Source: Phycisphaera mikurensis NBRC 102666
Lineage (GTDB): Bacteria > Planctomycetota > Phycisphaerae > Phycisphaerales > SM1A02
DNA length: 64,000 nucleotides
Assembly (NCBI GenBank): GCA_945878575.1
Contig: CAMDUB010000001.1
Coordinates: 1-64,000 of the forward strand
Reading direction: 5' to 3'
In this document: positions 8,567 to 16,913 of the stretch, one piece after another
Numbering within the stretch: position 1 is the stretch's first letter
Layout: every line of letters starts with the position of its first letter
The notes under the pieces: generated by a model
Told to the model about the DNA's origin: nothing
Database searches by the model: none
Seen by the model: the letters and a program-made list of their open reading frames with translations, nothing else
Position numbers and translations under genes: made by a program

Positions 8567-9567
8567 GCTGTCTTTCGTTCGATAAAGGCCAAGAACCCAT
8601 CCGCGCGAAGATGCGCGAAACGGCCCGTGCGGGCAATCGGCACGATGCTTTCAAGCGTGCACGACTCAATCATAAGCCAGGGCAGCGCCTTTCGTTCTCT
8701 TTGCTGCAGCATCGCCCCCATGCCATGGCCAATTCCTGAGACCAAGGCCGCCATCCGCTGCAGGTCCAGTTCCGCCCGCCAGCGCTCCGGCGGCACTCCC
8801 GCAATGGGATCATTGCCGAAGTGGACCAATGCATTCGCCGCTTCGCAGGCACGATGATCAAGTCGGGCGCTATCAAAGTCCAACAGTGCGCGCACATTTC
8901 CTGAGTCAAACAGCGCGTTGCCGGGATGCGTGTCCCCGTGCACACACAACCGATCGAAATCATCAAGCCCAACTGATTCCACCCGCGCATAGGCACGCGC
9001 GCCGCGCTCCAGCAGTACATCAGTGCAGGTACGAAGTGCAACTTCGTTGGTATCCGGGTCAGCGCGCATAGCAGCCGCAATGATTGCCGGCGCAGCTCCC
9101 TCAAACGTACCCGCACGGTGATATGAAATCGCAGGCACATGCGGACCCGGAACAAACGAGCGCGAGGACTTCAACATGCTGCCCAGTGCTGCGCCGATGG
9201 CCGCCGCCTCCGCAAGTCGCTGTGTCCAGCGAGTACCGTCAACCCACTCAAACAATTCGTAGGTACCCAACGGACCAACCACGGAGGTGGTACCCATCGG
9301 CGTGCGCACCACACGCGGCACCGGAACGCCGGCATCGGAAAGGTGCAACTGAAATGCATGCAGAAACGACAAGCGATCCGCGCCCCCCATGTCGGCCGCT
9401 CGACGCTTCAACATGAAACGACCGCCGGGTGTTCGCAGACTGCTCTTGGCACTGCTACGAGAGCCACGTCCGATGGGCTCTGCCTCAATCGGACGACGCA
9501 GGCCAAACTGCCGAGAAACTTCACGCACCTCCTCAAGAGAGAGGAGCTCGCGTTGATGAGCTTTCAT
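8527..9567 (-). CDS. APH/CotS-family phosphotransferase
   Basis: A 346-residue protein kinase-like phosphotransferase of the aminoglycoside phosphotransferase superfamily. The catalytic loop CVHGDTHPGNALF is near residue 210, and the metal-binding LLDFDSARLDH follows. An N-lobe lysine appears in GGRFMLKRRA near residue 54. Family members phosphorylate small molecules such as choline, homoserine, aminoglycosides or sugars; spore-coat CotS relatives also match this pattern. The substrate cannot be assigned. Its start overlaps the yicC stop by four bases and its end overlaps the PDZ gene by 40 bp, so the three genes form a tight operon. Resistance is not implied. Confidence 0.8.
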   Translation of the reverse strand: MKAHQRELLSLEEVREVSRQFGLRRPIEAEPIGRGSRSSAKSSLRTPGGRFMLKRRAADMGGADRLSFLHAFQLHLSDAGVPVPRVVRTPMGTTSVVGPLGTYELFEWVDGTRWTQRLAEAAAIGAALGSMLKSSRSFVPGPHVPAISYHRAGTFEGAAPAIIAAAMRADPDTNEVALRTCTDVLLERGARAYARVESVGLDDFDRLCVHGDTHPGNALFDSGNVRALLDFDSARLDHRACEAANALVHFGNDPIAGVPPERWRAELDLQRMAALVSGIGHGMGAMLQQRERKALPWLMIESCTLESIVPIARTGRFAHLRADGFLAFIERKTAWIEANAQLIESL

Positions 9568-10448
9568 TCCGCGTTCTGCGCCTGTTCCTTGATTCGATCA
9601 ATGGCGGTCTTGATTTCCACCACGCGGCGACTGATTTCTACATCACCGCTCTTCGAGGCAATGGTGTTTGCCTCACGCAACATTTCCTGTGCAAGAAAGT
9701 CGAGTGCCCGTCCCGCAGGTTGCGGATTCGCTGGCTCAATGATGGAGCGGAATTGTTCAACGTGTCCACCGAGGCGCGCGATTTCTTCAGCGATGTCGGA
9801 ACGTTCCGCAAAGATGGCTACTTCCTTGATGACATCGGAGTCGCTCACTGTGGAGCCAAGTTCCTTCAGCGCGGCGGCGAGTCGAACCCGGAGCCGATCC
9901 TGGTAACTGGCCACCACTGCCGGCGCGCGCAGGCGCACCGCATCAAGGCGCTCTTGAATCTGTTCCCCAAATTCGCACATCAGTGCACGGAGCGCGTCGC
10001 CTTCCCGTTCACGCATCACCATCAACGCATCGCATGCTTCAGACAAGAGACTCATCACCATCGGACGGGCTGCTTCCGAAACAGCCGCGGATCGGTCATC
10101 GGAAACAACTCCCGGCAATGCCAGCAGGTCGGCAATGCGAATTTCCTGGGAAAGGCCCGCAGGAGCAGCGTTTCGCAACTGTTCCGCATAGGCCTCCAGC
10201 GCCGCCACATTGATGCGCGCCACATTGCGGGTCGCAATTTCAGTCCAGCGAATGGTGATGGTGACGCTACCGCGCGTCAGTCGACGCATGACTACCGACT
10301 CAATGTCTGCCTCAAGCGCTTCGAAGTCCGAAGGCAACCGCATGGACGCCTTGAAGAATCGGTTGTTCACGGAACGAATTTCCACGGAACACCGCGCGCC
10401 ATCCTGCTCGCGTGCGGCAGAGCCGAATCCGGTCATCGATCGAATCAC
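9564..10448 (-). CDS. yicC: YicC/YloC-family endoribonuclease
   Basis: The protein (294 residues) starts MIRSMTGFGSA, the hallmark of the YicC family, and ends with the conserved LDFLAQEMLREANTIASKSGD and EIKTAIDRIKEQAQNAE. YicC homologues are metal-dependent endoribonucleases linked to small-RNA turnover in E. coli. The start codon is GTG. It follows secG by 32 bp and overlaps the next gene by 4 bp, so it sits inside the tpiA-secG-yicC operon. Confidence 0.93.
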   Translation of the reverse strand: MIRSMTGFGSAAREQDGARCSVEIRSVNNRFFKASMRLPSDFEALEADIESVVMRRLTRGSVTITIRWTEIATRNVARINVAALEAYAEQLRNAAPAGLSQEIRIADLLALPGVVSDDRSAAVSEAARPMVMSLLSEACDALMVMREREGDALRALMCEFGEQIQERLDAVRLRAPAVVASYQDRLRVRLAAALKELGSTVSDSDVIKEVAIFAERSDIAEEIARLGGHVEQFRSIIEPANPQPAGRALDFLAQEMLREANTIASKSGDVEISRRVVEIKTAIDRIKEQAQNAE

Positions 10449-10480
10449 TGTGGTGCCTCGCGAATCAGTTCAGGGTGACT

Positions 10481-10954
10481 TCAAGGAGCAGCCGGTGCTG
10501 GTGCAGCGGGTGCTGCAGGAGCCGGAGCGACTGTTGCTGCAGGTGCCGGTGCAGCAGGCGCTGACTCAACCGGTGCTGTTGTTGCAGGCGCAAGTGGAAC
10601 CGTCACCGAAGTGCTGCCCGGATTCGTTGCAGGTACCGGCGTAACGGGAATCGAAACAGGCGCAGTGGCTGCCTGCTCAGCAGCGGGCTGCTCTTCCTTA
10701 CTGCCCTTCTGCAACTTCAGGTCAATGATGTTCAGGGCGATCGCCAAGACCAGGTACAGGCCAAAGGCGGTCACGGTGGCGTAGGTCAATGCGTCACCGG
10801 TGCGACCACCGAAGGCCGTGTCGGTACCGCCGCCACCGCCGCCGAATGCCTGCGCCAGTCCGCCGCCCTGTGGCCGCTGAACCAGAATGATCAGGACGAG
10901 GCAGACTGAGACGACGAGGAAGAGAATGGTGAGGAGCGTGAATGCGACGCCCAT
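10481..10954 (-). CDS. secG: protein translocase subunit SecG with Ala/Pro tail
   Basis: SecG assists protein export through SecYEG in the inner membrane. Two membrane helices are visible, about residues 3-23 and 55-75. Between them lies the signature LVQRPQGGGLAQAFGGGGG, followed by FGGRTGDALTYAT. The gene is next to tpiA, a common bacterial pairing. The ATG at 10954 is preceded by AAGGA at a 9-nt gap, so it is preferred over the upstream GTG. The protein is about 157 residues, nearly twice a normal SecG, because of a 70-residue C-terminal tail that is mostly Ala, Pro, Thr and Val. Confidence 0.9.
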   Translation of the reverse strand: MGVAFTLLTILFLVVSVCLVLIILVQRPQGGGLAQAFGGGGGGTDTAFGGRTGDALTYATVTAFGLYLVLAIALNIIDLKLQKGSKEEQPAAEQAATAPVSIPVTPVPATNPGSTSVTVPLAPATTAPVESAPAAPAPAATVAPAPAAPAAPAPAAP

Positions 10955-10967
10955 AGCGGTTAGTCCT

Positions 10968-11768
10968 TCAGTGCCCACCAGCTGCGGACCATGCCTCCGC
11001 CGCGGCGCGGCAGATCGAAGCGAAGTCCTCAGCCTTCAGGCTGGCACCGCCGATCAGCCCCCCATCGACGTCCGGTTCCGCGAAGATCGCCCGTGCGTTC
11101 TTTGCGTTGACCGAACCGCCATAAATGATGCGGGTCTGCGCGGCGAATCGAGAATCATACAGGTCGGCCAGCACTCCACGGATCGATGCGTGCATCGCCT
11201 GCGCATCTTGGGGTGTGGCGGTCCGACCGGTGCCGATCGCCCACACCGGCTCGTAAGCCACCACTACGCGATCGGCTGTTTCCGCTGTCAGCGTCCCGAA
11301 ACATCCGCGCAATTGCTTCGCTACCACCGCTTCGGCCAAGCCGTCATCGCGCTGCGCGAGGGTTTCACCCACGCACAGGACCGCCTGCAGCCCACTTTCA
11401 AGGGCGATCGCCAGTTTTTGGTGCAGGAATTCGTCGCCCTCCTGAAGCCCGTGCCGGCGCTCGGAGTGTCCAATAATCACAGATCGGCACCCGATGTCAC
11501 AGAGCATGTCGGCACTCACTTGCCCGGTGAAAGCGCCGCTCGCTTCGGCTGCACAGTCCTGACCCCCGAGAAGGATGGGCGAATGGCCGAGGGTTCGTCC
11601 CACGGTGAAGAGGTAGGGAAATGGCGGATAGACGGCGGCATCGATGACGCCTTCAGAGCCCGCGGCCACCAGTGCCGCCATCAGCGCATCGGCCAGCTCA
11701 GCGCCGGACGCAAGGTCAGTATTCATCTTCCAATTGCCACCGACAAAGGGTCTGCGTGAAGCGTGCAT
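10968..11768 (-). CDS. tpiA: triosephosphate isomerase
   Basis: TpiA interconverts dihydroxyacetone phosphate and glyceraldehyde 3-phosphate in glycolysis and gluconeogenesis. All catalytic motifs are present: GNWKMN with the active-site Asn and Lys near residue 11, IIGHSERR with the catalytic His, and YEPVWAIGTG with the catalytic Glu, then YGGSVN and GGASLK for phosphate binding. The length of 266 is slightly above the usual 250. It heads the leftward operon with secG and is divergent from alaS. TAGACT lies 6 nt before the ATG and no Shine-Dalgarno is visible. Confidence 0.97.
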   Translation of the reverse strand: MHASRRPFVGGNWKMNTDLASGAELADALMAALVAAGSEGVIDAAVYPPFPYLFTVGRTLGHSPILLGGQDCAAEASGAFTGQVSADMLCDIGCRSVIIGHSERRHGLQEGDEFLHQKLAIALESGLQAVLCVGETLAQRDDGLAEAVVAKQLRGCFGTLTAETADRVVVAYEPVWAIGTGRTATPQDAQAMHASIRGVLADLYDSRFAAQTRIIYGGSVNAKNARAIFAEPDVDGGLIGGASLKAEDFASICRAAAEAWSAAGGH

Positions 11769-11774
11769 GTGGTC

Positions 11775-11780
11775 AGTCTA
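11775..11780 (-). promoter_or_regulatory. -10-like TAGACT before tpiA
   Basis: TAGACT on the minus strand lies 6 nt upstream of the tpiA ATG, the spacing expected if transcription begins at or next to the start codon. Confidence 0.55.
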
Positions 11781-11842
11781 CGCCCAGGATCCGCCCGCAC
11801 CGCAACACCCCTGTGCGGCACAAATGCTGCAAGCCCCGTCCC

Positions 11843-11848
11843 TACACT
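11843..11848 (+). promoter_or_regulatory. -10-like TACACT before alaS
   Basis: TACACT lies 9 nt upstream of the alaS ATG. It is divergent from the tpiA signal; the two start codons are 89 bp apart. Confidence 0.5.
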
Positions 11849-11857
11849 GCGCCTCCC

Positions 11858-14683
11858 ATGCATACGCCAGCCCGCAATGCCGCCGATGTCCGCCGCGCCT
11901 TCATCGCGTTCTTTCAGGAGAAGGCTGGTCACACCGTTGTGCCATCGAGCCCGGCGATCCCGTTTGAGGATCCCACCCTGCTCTTTACCAACGCGGGGAT
12001 GAATCAATTCAAGGATGTGTTCCTCGGCCAAGGCACGCGCAACTACACGCGCGCTGTGGATACCCAGAAGTGCATTCGCGCTGGCGGCAAGCACAACGAC
12101 CTTGAGGACGTGGGCCGCGATACCTATCACCACACCTTCTTTGAAATGCTCGGCAACTGGTCGTTTGGTGATTACTTCAAGGAAGAGGCAATCAGTTGGG
12201 CCATTGAGCTGCTCACCAAGGTGTACGGACTGGACCCAAATCGACTCTACGCCACGTGGTGTGCTGGCGATCCCAAGCAAGCGGTGGCGCCCGACGATGA
12301 GAGTCGCAACCTGTGGCTGAAGTTTTTGCCCGCGGACCATGTGATCCCTGGCAGCATGAAAGACAATTTCTGGGAGATGGGCGAGACCGGCCCGTGCGGC
12401 CCCTGCACCGAGATTCATTACGACCGCATCGGCGGACGCAACGCGGCACACCTGGTCAACAGCGGCGACCCCGATGTACTTGAAGTGTGGAACTTGGTGT
12501 TCATCCAGTTCAATCGCGAGCCAGGTGGCAAATTGGTGCCGCTTCCGGCGCGCCACGTCGATACCGGCATGGGACTGGAACGATTGGTGAGCGTGCTGCA
12601 GGACAAGCGCAGCAACTACGACACTGATCTGTTCACGCCAATCTTTGATCTCACCGCCAAGATCACCGGTGCCAAGCCGTACGCGGGAACGCTGGAAGGC
12701 GCCGCGGATATCGCCTATCGAGTGATTGCTGACCATGTTCGATGCATTTCCATCGCGGTTGCCGATGGCGCGGCACCCGGCAGTGAAGGGCGCAATTATG
12801 TTTTGCGCCGCATCTTGCGCCGCGCTATTCGCGCTGGGCACCAACACTTGGGCGCGCGCGAACCATTCATGTTCAAGCTGGTCCCAGCGGTCATTGAGAC
12901 GCTCGGCGAAACATTCCCAACGCTGGTGCAGCAAGCCACCAAAGTGGTGCACACCATTCGCGAGGAAGAAATTGCTTTCGGCAAGACACTCGAGCGCGGC
13001 ATTGCGCTGTTCGACGAAGCTGCCAAGCGCGCGGGTGCGGCCAAGTGCATTTCTGCGCAGGACGCGTTCAGTCTGCATGACACCTTCGGCTTCCCTGTTG
13101 ACCTCACCCAAGTGATGGCCGAAGAACGCGGCTTCACTGTTGACGTCGCGGGCTATGAAAAGTTGATGGAAAGCGCACGGGAGCGAAGCCGCGAAGGCGG
13201 AACCAAGGCCGACGGCATGCGCATGCCCCCGCCGGATGTCTTGGAGAAGCTGCGAACCGCGTTACACATTTCCGGAAGCGACGATTCCAGCCGCGACGAC
13301 CCAAAGCCAACCAATACAGATATTGCAGCCATTTGGGATGGCAACGCACTCATCACCAAAGCGGTCGAAGAGCAGCGCGTGGCACTGATCACCCGCAAGA
13401 CTCCGTTTTACGCCGAGGGCGGCGGACAAGTGGGCGATGCTGGGTTGTTTGAAATCTCCTCAGATGCTGGTCGAACCCACCGATTCAAGGTGGAGGACAC
13501 GCAACGTTCCGGTGAGTTTGTCATGCACCTTGGTCGCATCGAACACGGAACGGTCACGGTTGGCGAGCACGCCACACTCACCGTTGAGCGCGGCCGCCGC
13601 GAGCGTATTGCTGCCAATCACACTGGCACCCATCTCATGAATCATGCGCTGCGCGAAGTGCTCGGCGAGGACGTTGAGCAGCGCGGATCACTTGTATCCG
13701 ACGATCGCCTGCGCTTCGATTTCACGCACTCCAAGGCCATGAGTGCTGATGAATTGGCGCGTGTGGAAATGTTGGTGAACGCTGCGATTGCACGCACCAT
13801 GTTGGTGGACGCCGTAGTGGTTCCGCTGGAATTGGCCAAGGGAATCCATGGCGTGCGCGCTGTGTTTGGCGAACGCTATCCCGACCCAGTGCGCGTGGTG
13901 TCGGTGGGCGCCAAGGTCACGGACATGCTTGCGGAGCCCGCAAATCCAAAGTGGCGGGAGTGCTCTGTGGAATTCTGCGGCGGAACGCACACCCGCAGTT
14001 CCGAAGAGGTTCAGCACTTTGCAATTCTGAATGAAGGTGCATCGAGCGCTGGCGTGCGCCGCATCTTTGCGGTCACTGGCACCGCCGCACACGCTGCAGA
14101 AGCAACCGCCACTCACATTGAGCAGCGACTGGCTGCAGCTCGCAAGTTGACAGGCGAGGCGCTTGCCGAAGAGGCCACCGCCATCGCTGGTGCGCTTGCA
14201 GAACTTCCGGTCTCCACCGTGTTCCGCCACCGCATGGAGCCCGCTGTTGCCGAACTACGCGAACGCGCAAAGGAATGGCGTAAAGCGCAAGAAGGTGCTA
14301 ACCGCGATGTCGTGGTTGCGCAGGCTCGCGCGATCGCCGAGGAAATGAGCGGCGCGATGATTGTTGCCAGTATCAATGGTGCCGATCCCGCCGCGTTGCT
14401 TTCAGCACTCAGCGCGGTGCGTGCCAAGCGCCCGGAAAGTGCCATCCTTCTCATGAGTGCCGACGAGGCTGAGGGCAAGGTGGCGATCGCCGCTGACGTC
14501 CCGAAGGCCATGCAAGACAAGGGCCTCAAGGCTGGAGACTGGGTGCGCGCGGCCGCGGAAGCATGCGGCGGCAAGGGCGGCGGCAGACCCGACTTCGCAC
14601 AAGCGGGCGGCAAAGAGCCAGCGCGTCTGCCGGAAGCATTGCGCGCCGCCAAGGCGTTTGCCGGCGCGCGCATTGGTGAGTGA
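11858..14683 (+). CDS. alaS: alanyl-tRNA synthetase
   Basis: AlaS (941 residues) charges tRNA-Ala. The start at 11858 gives MHTPARNAADVRRAFIAFFQEKAGH, which fits the family's amino end. The class II aminoacylation domain shows LLFTNAGMNQFKDVFLG and the Gly-rich ERLVSVLQ. The editing domain carries the zinc ligands HTGTHLMNHALR near residue 588 and CGGTHTRSSEEV near residue 707. The C-terminal oligomerisation part ends KGGGRPDFAQAGG. The length is slightly above the usual 870-880. acs follows after 39 bp, but the acs start has its own -10-like signal. Confidence 0.97.
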   Translation: MHTPARNAADVRRAFIAFFQEKAGHTVVPSSPAIPFEDPTLLFTNAGMNQFKDVFLGQGTRNYTRAVDTQKCIRAGGKHNDLEDVGRDTYHHTFFEMLGNWSFGDYFKEEAISWAIELLTKVYGLDPNRLYATWCAGDPKQAVAPDDESRNLWLKFLPADHVIPGSMKDNFWEMGETGPCGPCTEIHYDRIGGRNAAHLVNSGDPDVLEVWNLVFIQFNREPGGKLVPLPARHVDTGMGLERLVSVLQDKRSNYDTDLFTPIFDLTAKITGAKPYAGTLEGAADIAYRVIADHVRCISIAVADGAAPGSEGRNYVLRRILRRAIRAGHQHLGAREPFMFKLVPAVIETLGETFPTLVQQATKVVHTIREEEIAFGKTLERGIALFDEAAKRAGAAKCISAQDAFSLHDTFGFPVDLTQVMAEERGFTVDVAGYEKLMESARERSREGGTKADGMRMPPPDVLEKLRTALHISGSDDSSRDDPKPTNTDIAAIWDGNALITKAVEEQRVALITRKTPFYAEGGGQVGDAGLFEISSDAGRTHRFKVEDTQRSGEFVMHLGRIEHGTVTVGEHATLTVERGRRERIAANHTGTHLMNHALREVLGEDVEQRGSLVSDDRLRFDFTHSKAMSADELARVEMLVNAAIARTMLVDAVVVPLELAKGIHGVRAVFGERYPDPVRVVSVGAKVTDMLAEPANPKWRECSVEFCGGTHTRSSEEVQHFAILNEGASSAGVRRIFAVTGTAAHAAEATATHIEQRLAAARKLTGEALAEEATAIAGALAELPVSTVFRHRMEPAVAELRERAKEWRKAQEGANRDVVVAQARAIAEEMSGAMIVASINGADPAALLSALSAVRAKRPESAILLMSADEAEGKVAIAADVPKAMQDKGLKAGDWVRAAAEACGGKGGGRPDFAQAGGKEPARLPEALRAAKAFAGARIGE

Positions 14684-14709
14684 TTGTCCAGTCATTTCAC
14701 TGCTAGCGG

Positions 14710-14715
14710 TATCGT
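14710..14715 (+). promoter_or_regulatory. -10-like TATCGT before acs
   Basis: TATCGT lies 7 nt upstream of the acs ATG. It lacks the usual ACT ending seen at other genes here, so it is a weaker case. Confidence 0.3.
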
Positions 14716-14722
14716 CACCGCC

Positions 14723-16714
14723 ATGGCGAGTGATTCATCCATCCAGTCCGTCCAAGCCGAAGGTCGCCTCTTTCCACCGCCTGCAGATTTCGCGGAGCGG
14801 ATGGGAACCGTGCACATCCCCGACATGGACGCATACCGCGCCATGCATGAGCGTTCCATCCGCGATCCGGAGTCATTTTGGGCGGAAGTGGCGCACGATT
14901 TTCATTGGTACAAGCCGTGGACCAAGGTGCTCGAATGGAATCTGCCGGACGCCAAGTGGTTTGTCGGCGGCACCACCAACGCATGCTTCAATTGCGTGGA
15001 TCGCCAAGTAGAGAATGGACACGGCCACGAGTTAGCCATCATTTGGGAGGGAGAGCCGATGTCCGGCCACACTCCCGAAGTGCGGCGCATTACCTACCGG
15101 GAGTTACGCGATGATGTTGCGCGCTGTGCATCCGCACTCGAATCGCTGGGCGTGAAGAAGGGCGATGTGGTCACGTTGTACATGGGCATGGTGCCAGAGT
15201 TAGCGATTGCCGTACTGGCGTGTGCCCGCATCGGCGCACCGCACAGCGTGATCTTCGGCGGATTTGCCGCGCAAGCAATCGTCGATCGCGTGCACGATGC
15301 CGGCAGTACGGTGATCGTCACCTGTGATGGCGCATGGCGGCGCGGATCAGTAGTGCCGCTGAAGGCGAACGTTGATGCGGCATGCGCACAACTTCCCAGC
15401 GTTCGAAAGGTGCTGGTACTCAAGCGGACCAACAATGAAGCGCCGATGCATCCCGAGCGTGATGTGTGGTGGCATGACTTGGTGCCCACGCAACCAACCA
15501 CACGCGCGTGTGAGCCGGTCGATAGTGAGCATCCACTGTTCCTGCTGTACACATCGGGAAGCACTGGCAAGCCCAAGGGAATCTTGCATACCACTGGTGG
15601 ATACATGGTGTTCACCGCTGCCACTGCGCGCTGGACATTCAATTTGGTGCCGGGGCAACAGCAGGTGTATTTCTGCACCGCTGACATCGGCTGGATCACT
15701 GGTCACAGTTACATCGTGTATGGAATGCTGCCGAACCGCGTCCCAACGCTCATGTACGAGGGGGCGCCGAATTTCCCCGCCGAGGATCGATTCTGGGGGA
15801 TCATTGCGCGCCACCAGGTCACGCACTTTTACACAGCACCAACCGCCATTCGCAGCTTCATGCGCTGGGGCGACATGCATCCGGCCAAGCATGATCTTTC
15901 GAGCCTGCGGGTGTTAGGAACCGTTGGCGAACCGATCAATCCAGAGGCATGGATGTGGTACCACCATATCATTGGTGGCGGTCGATGCCCAATTGTCGAC
16001 ACGATGTGGCAAACTGAAACCGGCGGACATGTCATTACTCCACTGCCTGGTGCCACGCCGACCGTGCCAGGAAGTTGCACGATCCCAATGTTCGGAATCG
16101 ATGCCGCCGTCGTTGACGATGCCGGCAATGAGCAAGGCGCTAACTGTGGCGGTTTGCTCGTCATTCGCAAGCCATGGCCGGGCATGTTGCGCGGCGTGAA
16201 TGGCGATCGGCAGCGATTCATCGAAACCTATTGGAGCCGCGTCCCTGGCATGTATCTCGCCGGCGACGGAGCGCGTCGCGATGAGCGCGGATACTTCTGG
16301 ATCATGGGCCGCATTGATGATGTTCTCAACGTCAGTGGGCACCGACTTGGCACCGCCGAGGTAGAGAGTTCCCTGGTGGGCAGTAAGTTGGTGGTGGAAG
16401 CAGCGGTGGTTGGCATGCCGCATGAGATCAAGGGCACCGGCATCACTGCTTTCTGCGTGCTGCATCCGGAACATGCGCACGACGCCAGCGACTCCATGCG
16501 TAAGCGACTCATGGAATTTGTTTCGAAGGACATTGGTCCAATCGCGCGTCCGGATGTGATCCGATTCACCAATGCGCTGCCAAAGACCCGGAGCGGAAAG
16601 ATCATGCGTCGCCTGCTCCGCGATGTTGCTGCCGGAAACGAAATCACGCAAGACACCACCACGCTCGAGGATCTCGGCGTCTTGGCGAAGTTGCGTGAAA
16701 GTGACGGAGAATGA
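14723..16714 (+). CDS. acs: acetyl-CoA synthetase
   Basis: Acs activates acetate to acetyl-CoA through acetyl-AMP. The 663-residue protein has the AMP-binding P-loop YTSGSTGKPKG near residue 275, WQTETGGH near 425, the hinge and A8 region GRIDDVLNVSGHRLGTAEVES near 530, and the C-terminal PKTRSGKIMRRLLR, whose lysine is the residue controlled by reversible acetylation in other bacteria. The length is normal for Acs. The ATG at 14723 was chosen over an upstream TTG. No acetylase or deacetylase gene is visible nearby. Confidence 0.96.
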   Translation: MASDSSIQSVQAEGRLFPPPADFAERMGTVHIPDMDAYRAMHERSIRDPESFWAEVAHDFHWYKPWTKVLEWNLPDAKWFVGGTTNACFNCVDRQVENGHGHELAIIWEGEPMSGHTPEVRRITYRELRDDVARCASALESLGVKKGDVVTLYMGMVPELAIAVLACARIGAPHSVIFGGFAAQAIVDRVHDAGSTVIVTCDGAWRRGSVVPLKANVDAACAQLPSVRKVLVLKRTNNEAPMHPERDVWWHDLVPTQPTTRACEPVDSEHPLFLLYTSGSTGKPKGILHTTGGYMVFTAATARWTFNLVPGQQQVYFCTADIGWITGHSYIVYGMLPNRVPTLMYEGAPNFPAEDRFWGIIARHQVTHFYTAPTAIRSFMRWGDMHPAKHDLSSLRVLGTVGEPINPEAWMWYHHIIGGGRCPIVDTMWQTETGGHVITPLPGATPTVPGSCTIPMFGIDAAVVDDAGNEQGANCGGLLVIRKPWPGMLRGVNGDRQRFIETYWSRVPGMYLAGDGARRDERGYFWIMGRIDDVLNVSGHRLGTAEVESSLVGSKLVVEAAVVGMPHEIKGTGITAFCVLHPEHAHDASDSMRKRLMEFVSKDIGPIARPDVIRFTNALPKTRSGKIMRRLLRDVAAGNEITQDTTTLEDLGVLAKLRESDGE

Positions 16715-16913
16715 ATAGGCACGGCACGGGGACCTGACAAGTAAAAGGGCGCATCAACGCGCTACAAGCCCCTGCTATCGCATGGATTACACAAAAACCT
16801 CACCAGAACTTCGACCCCTTCGCAAATCCCGTGCGTAGGAATTGGTGGGCGTGTGCCTTTCGTGACTGTGATTGATTCAGTTCGAGCATCCTTTACAACA
16901 AGGAAGACCAACG

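Noticed and set aside
8527-9567. The APH-family protein as an antibiotic resistance gene
   Set aside because: The fold is shared by many metabolic kinases, it is embedded in a housekeeping operon, and no specific aminoglycoside kinase signature is visible.
11723-13111. A 462-codon leftward frame opposite alaS
   Set aside because: alaS has every family motif on the plus strand; the antisense product has none.
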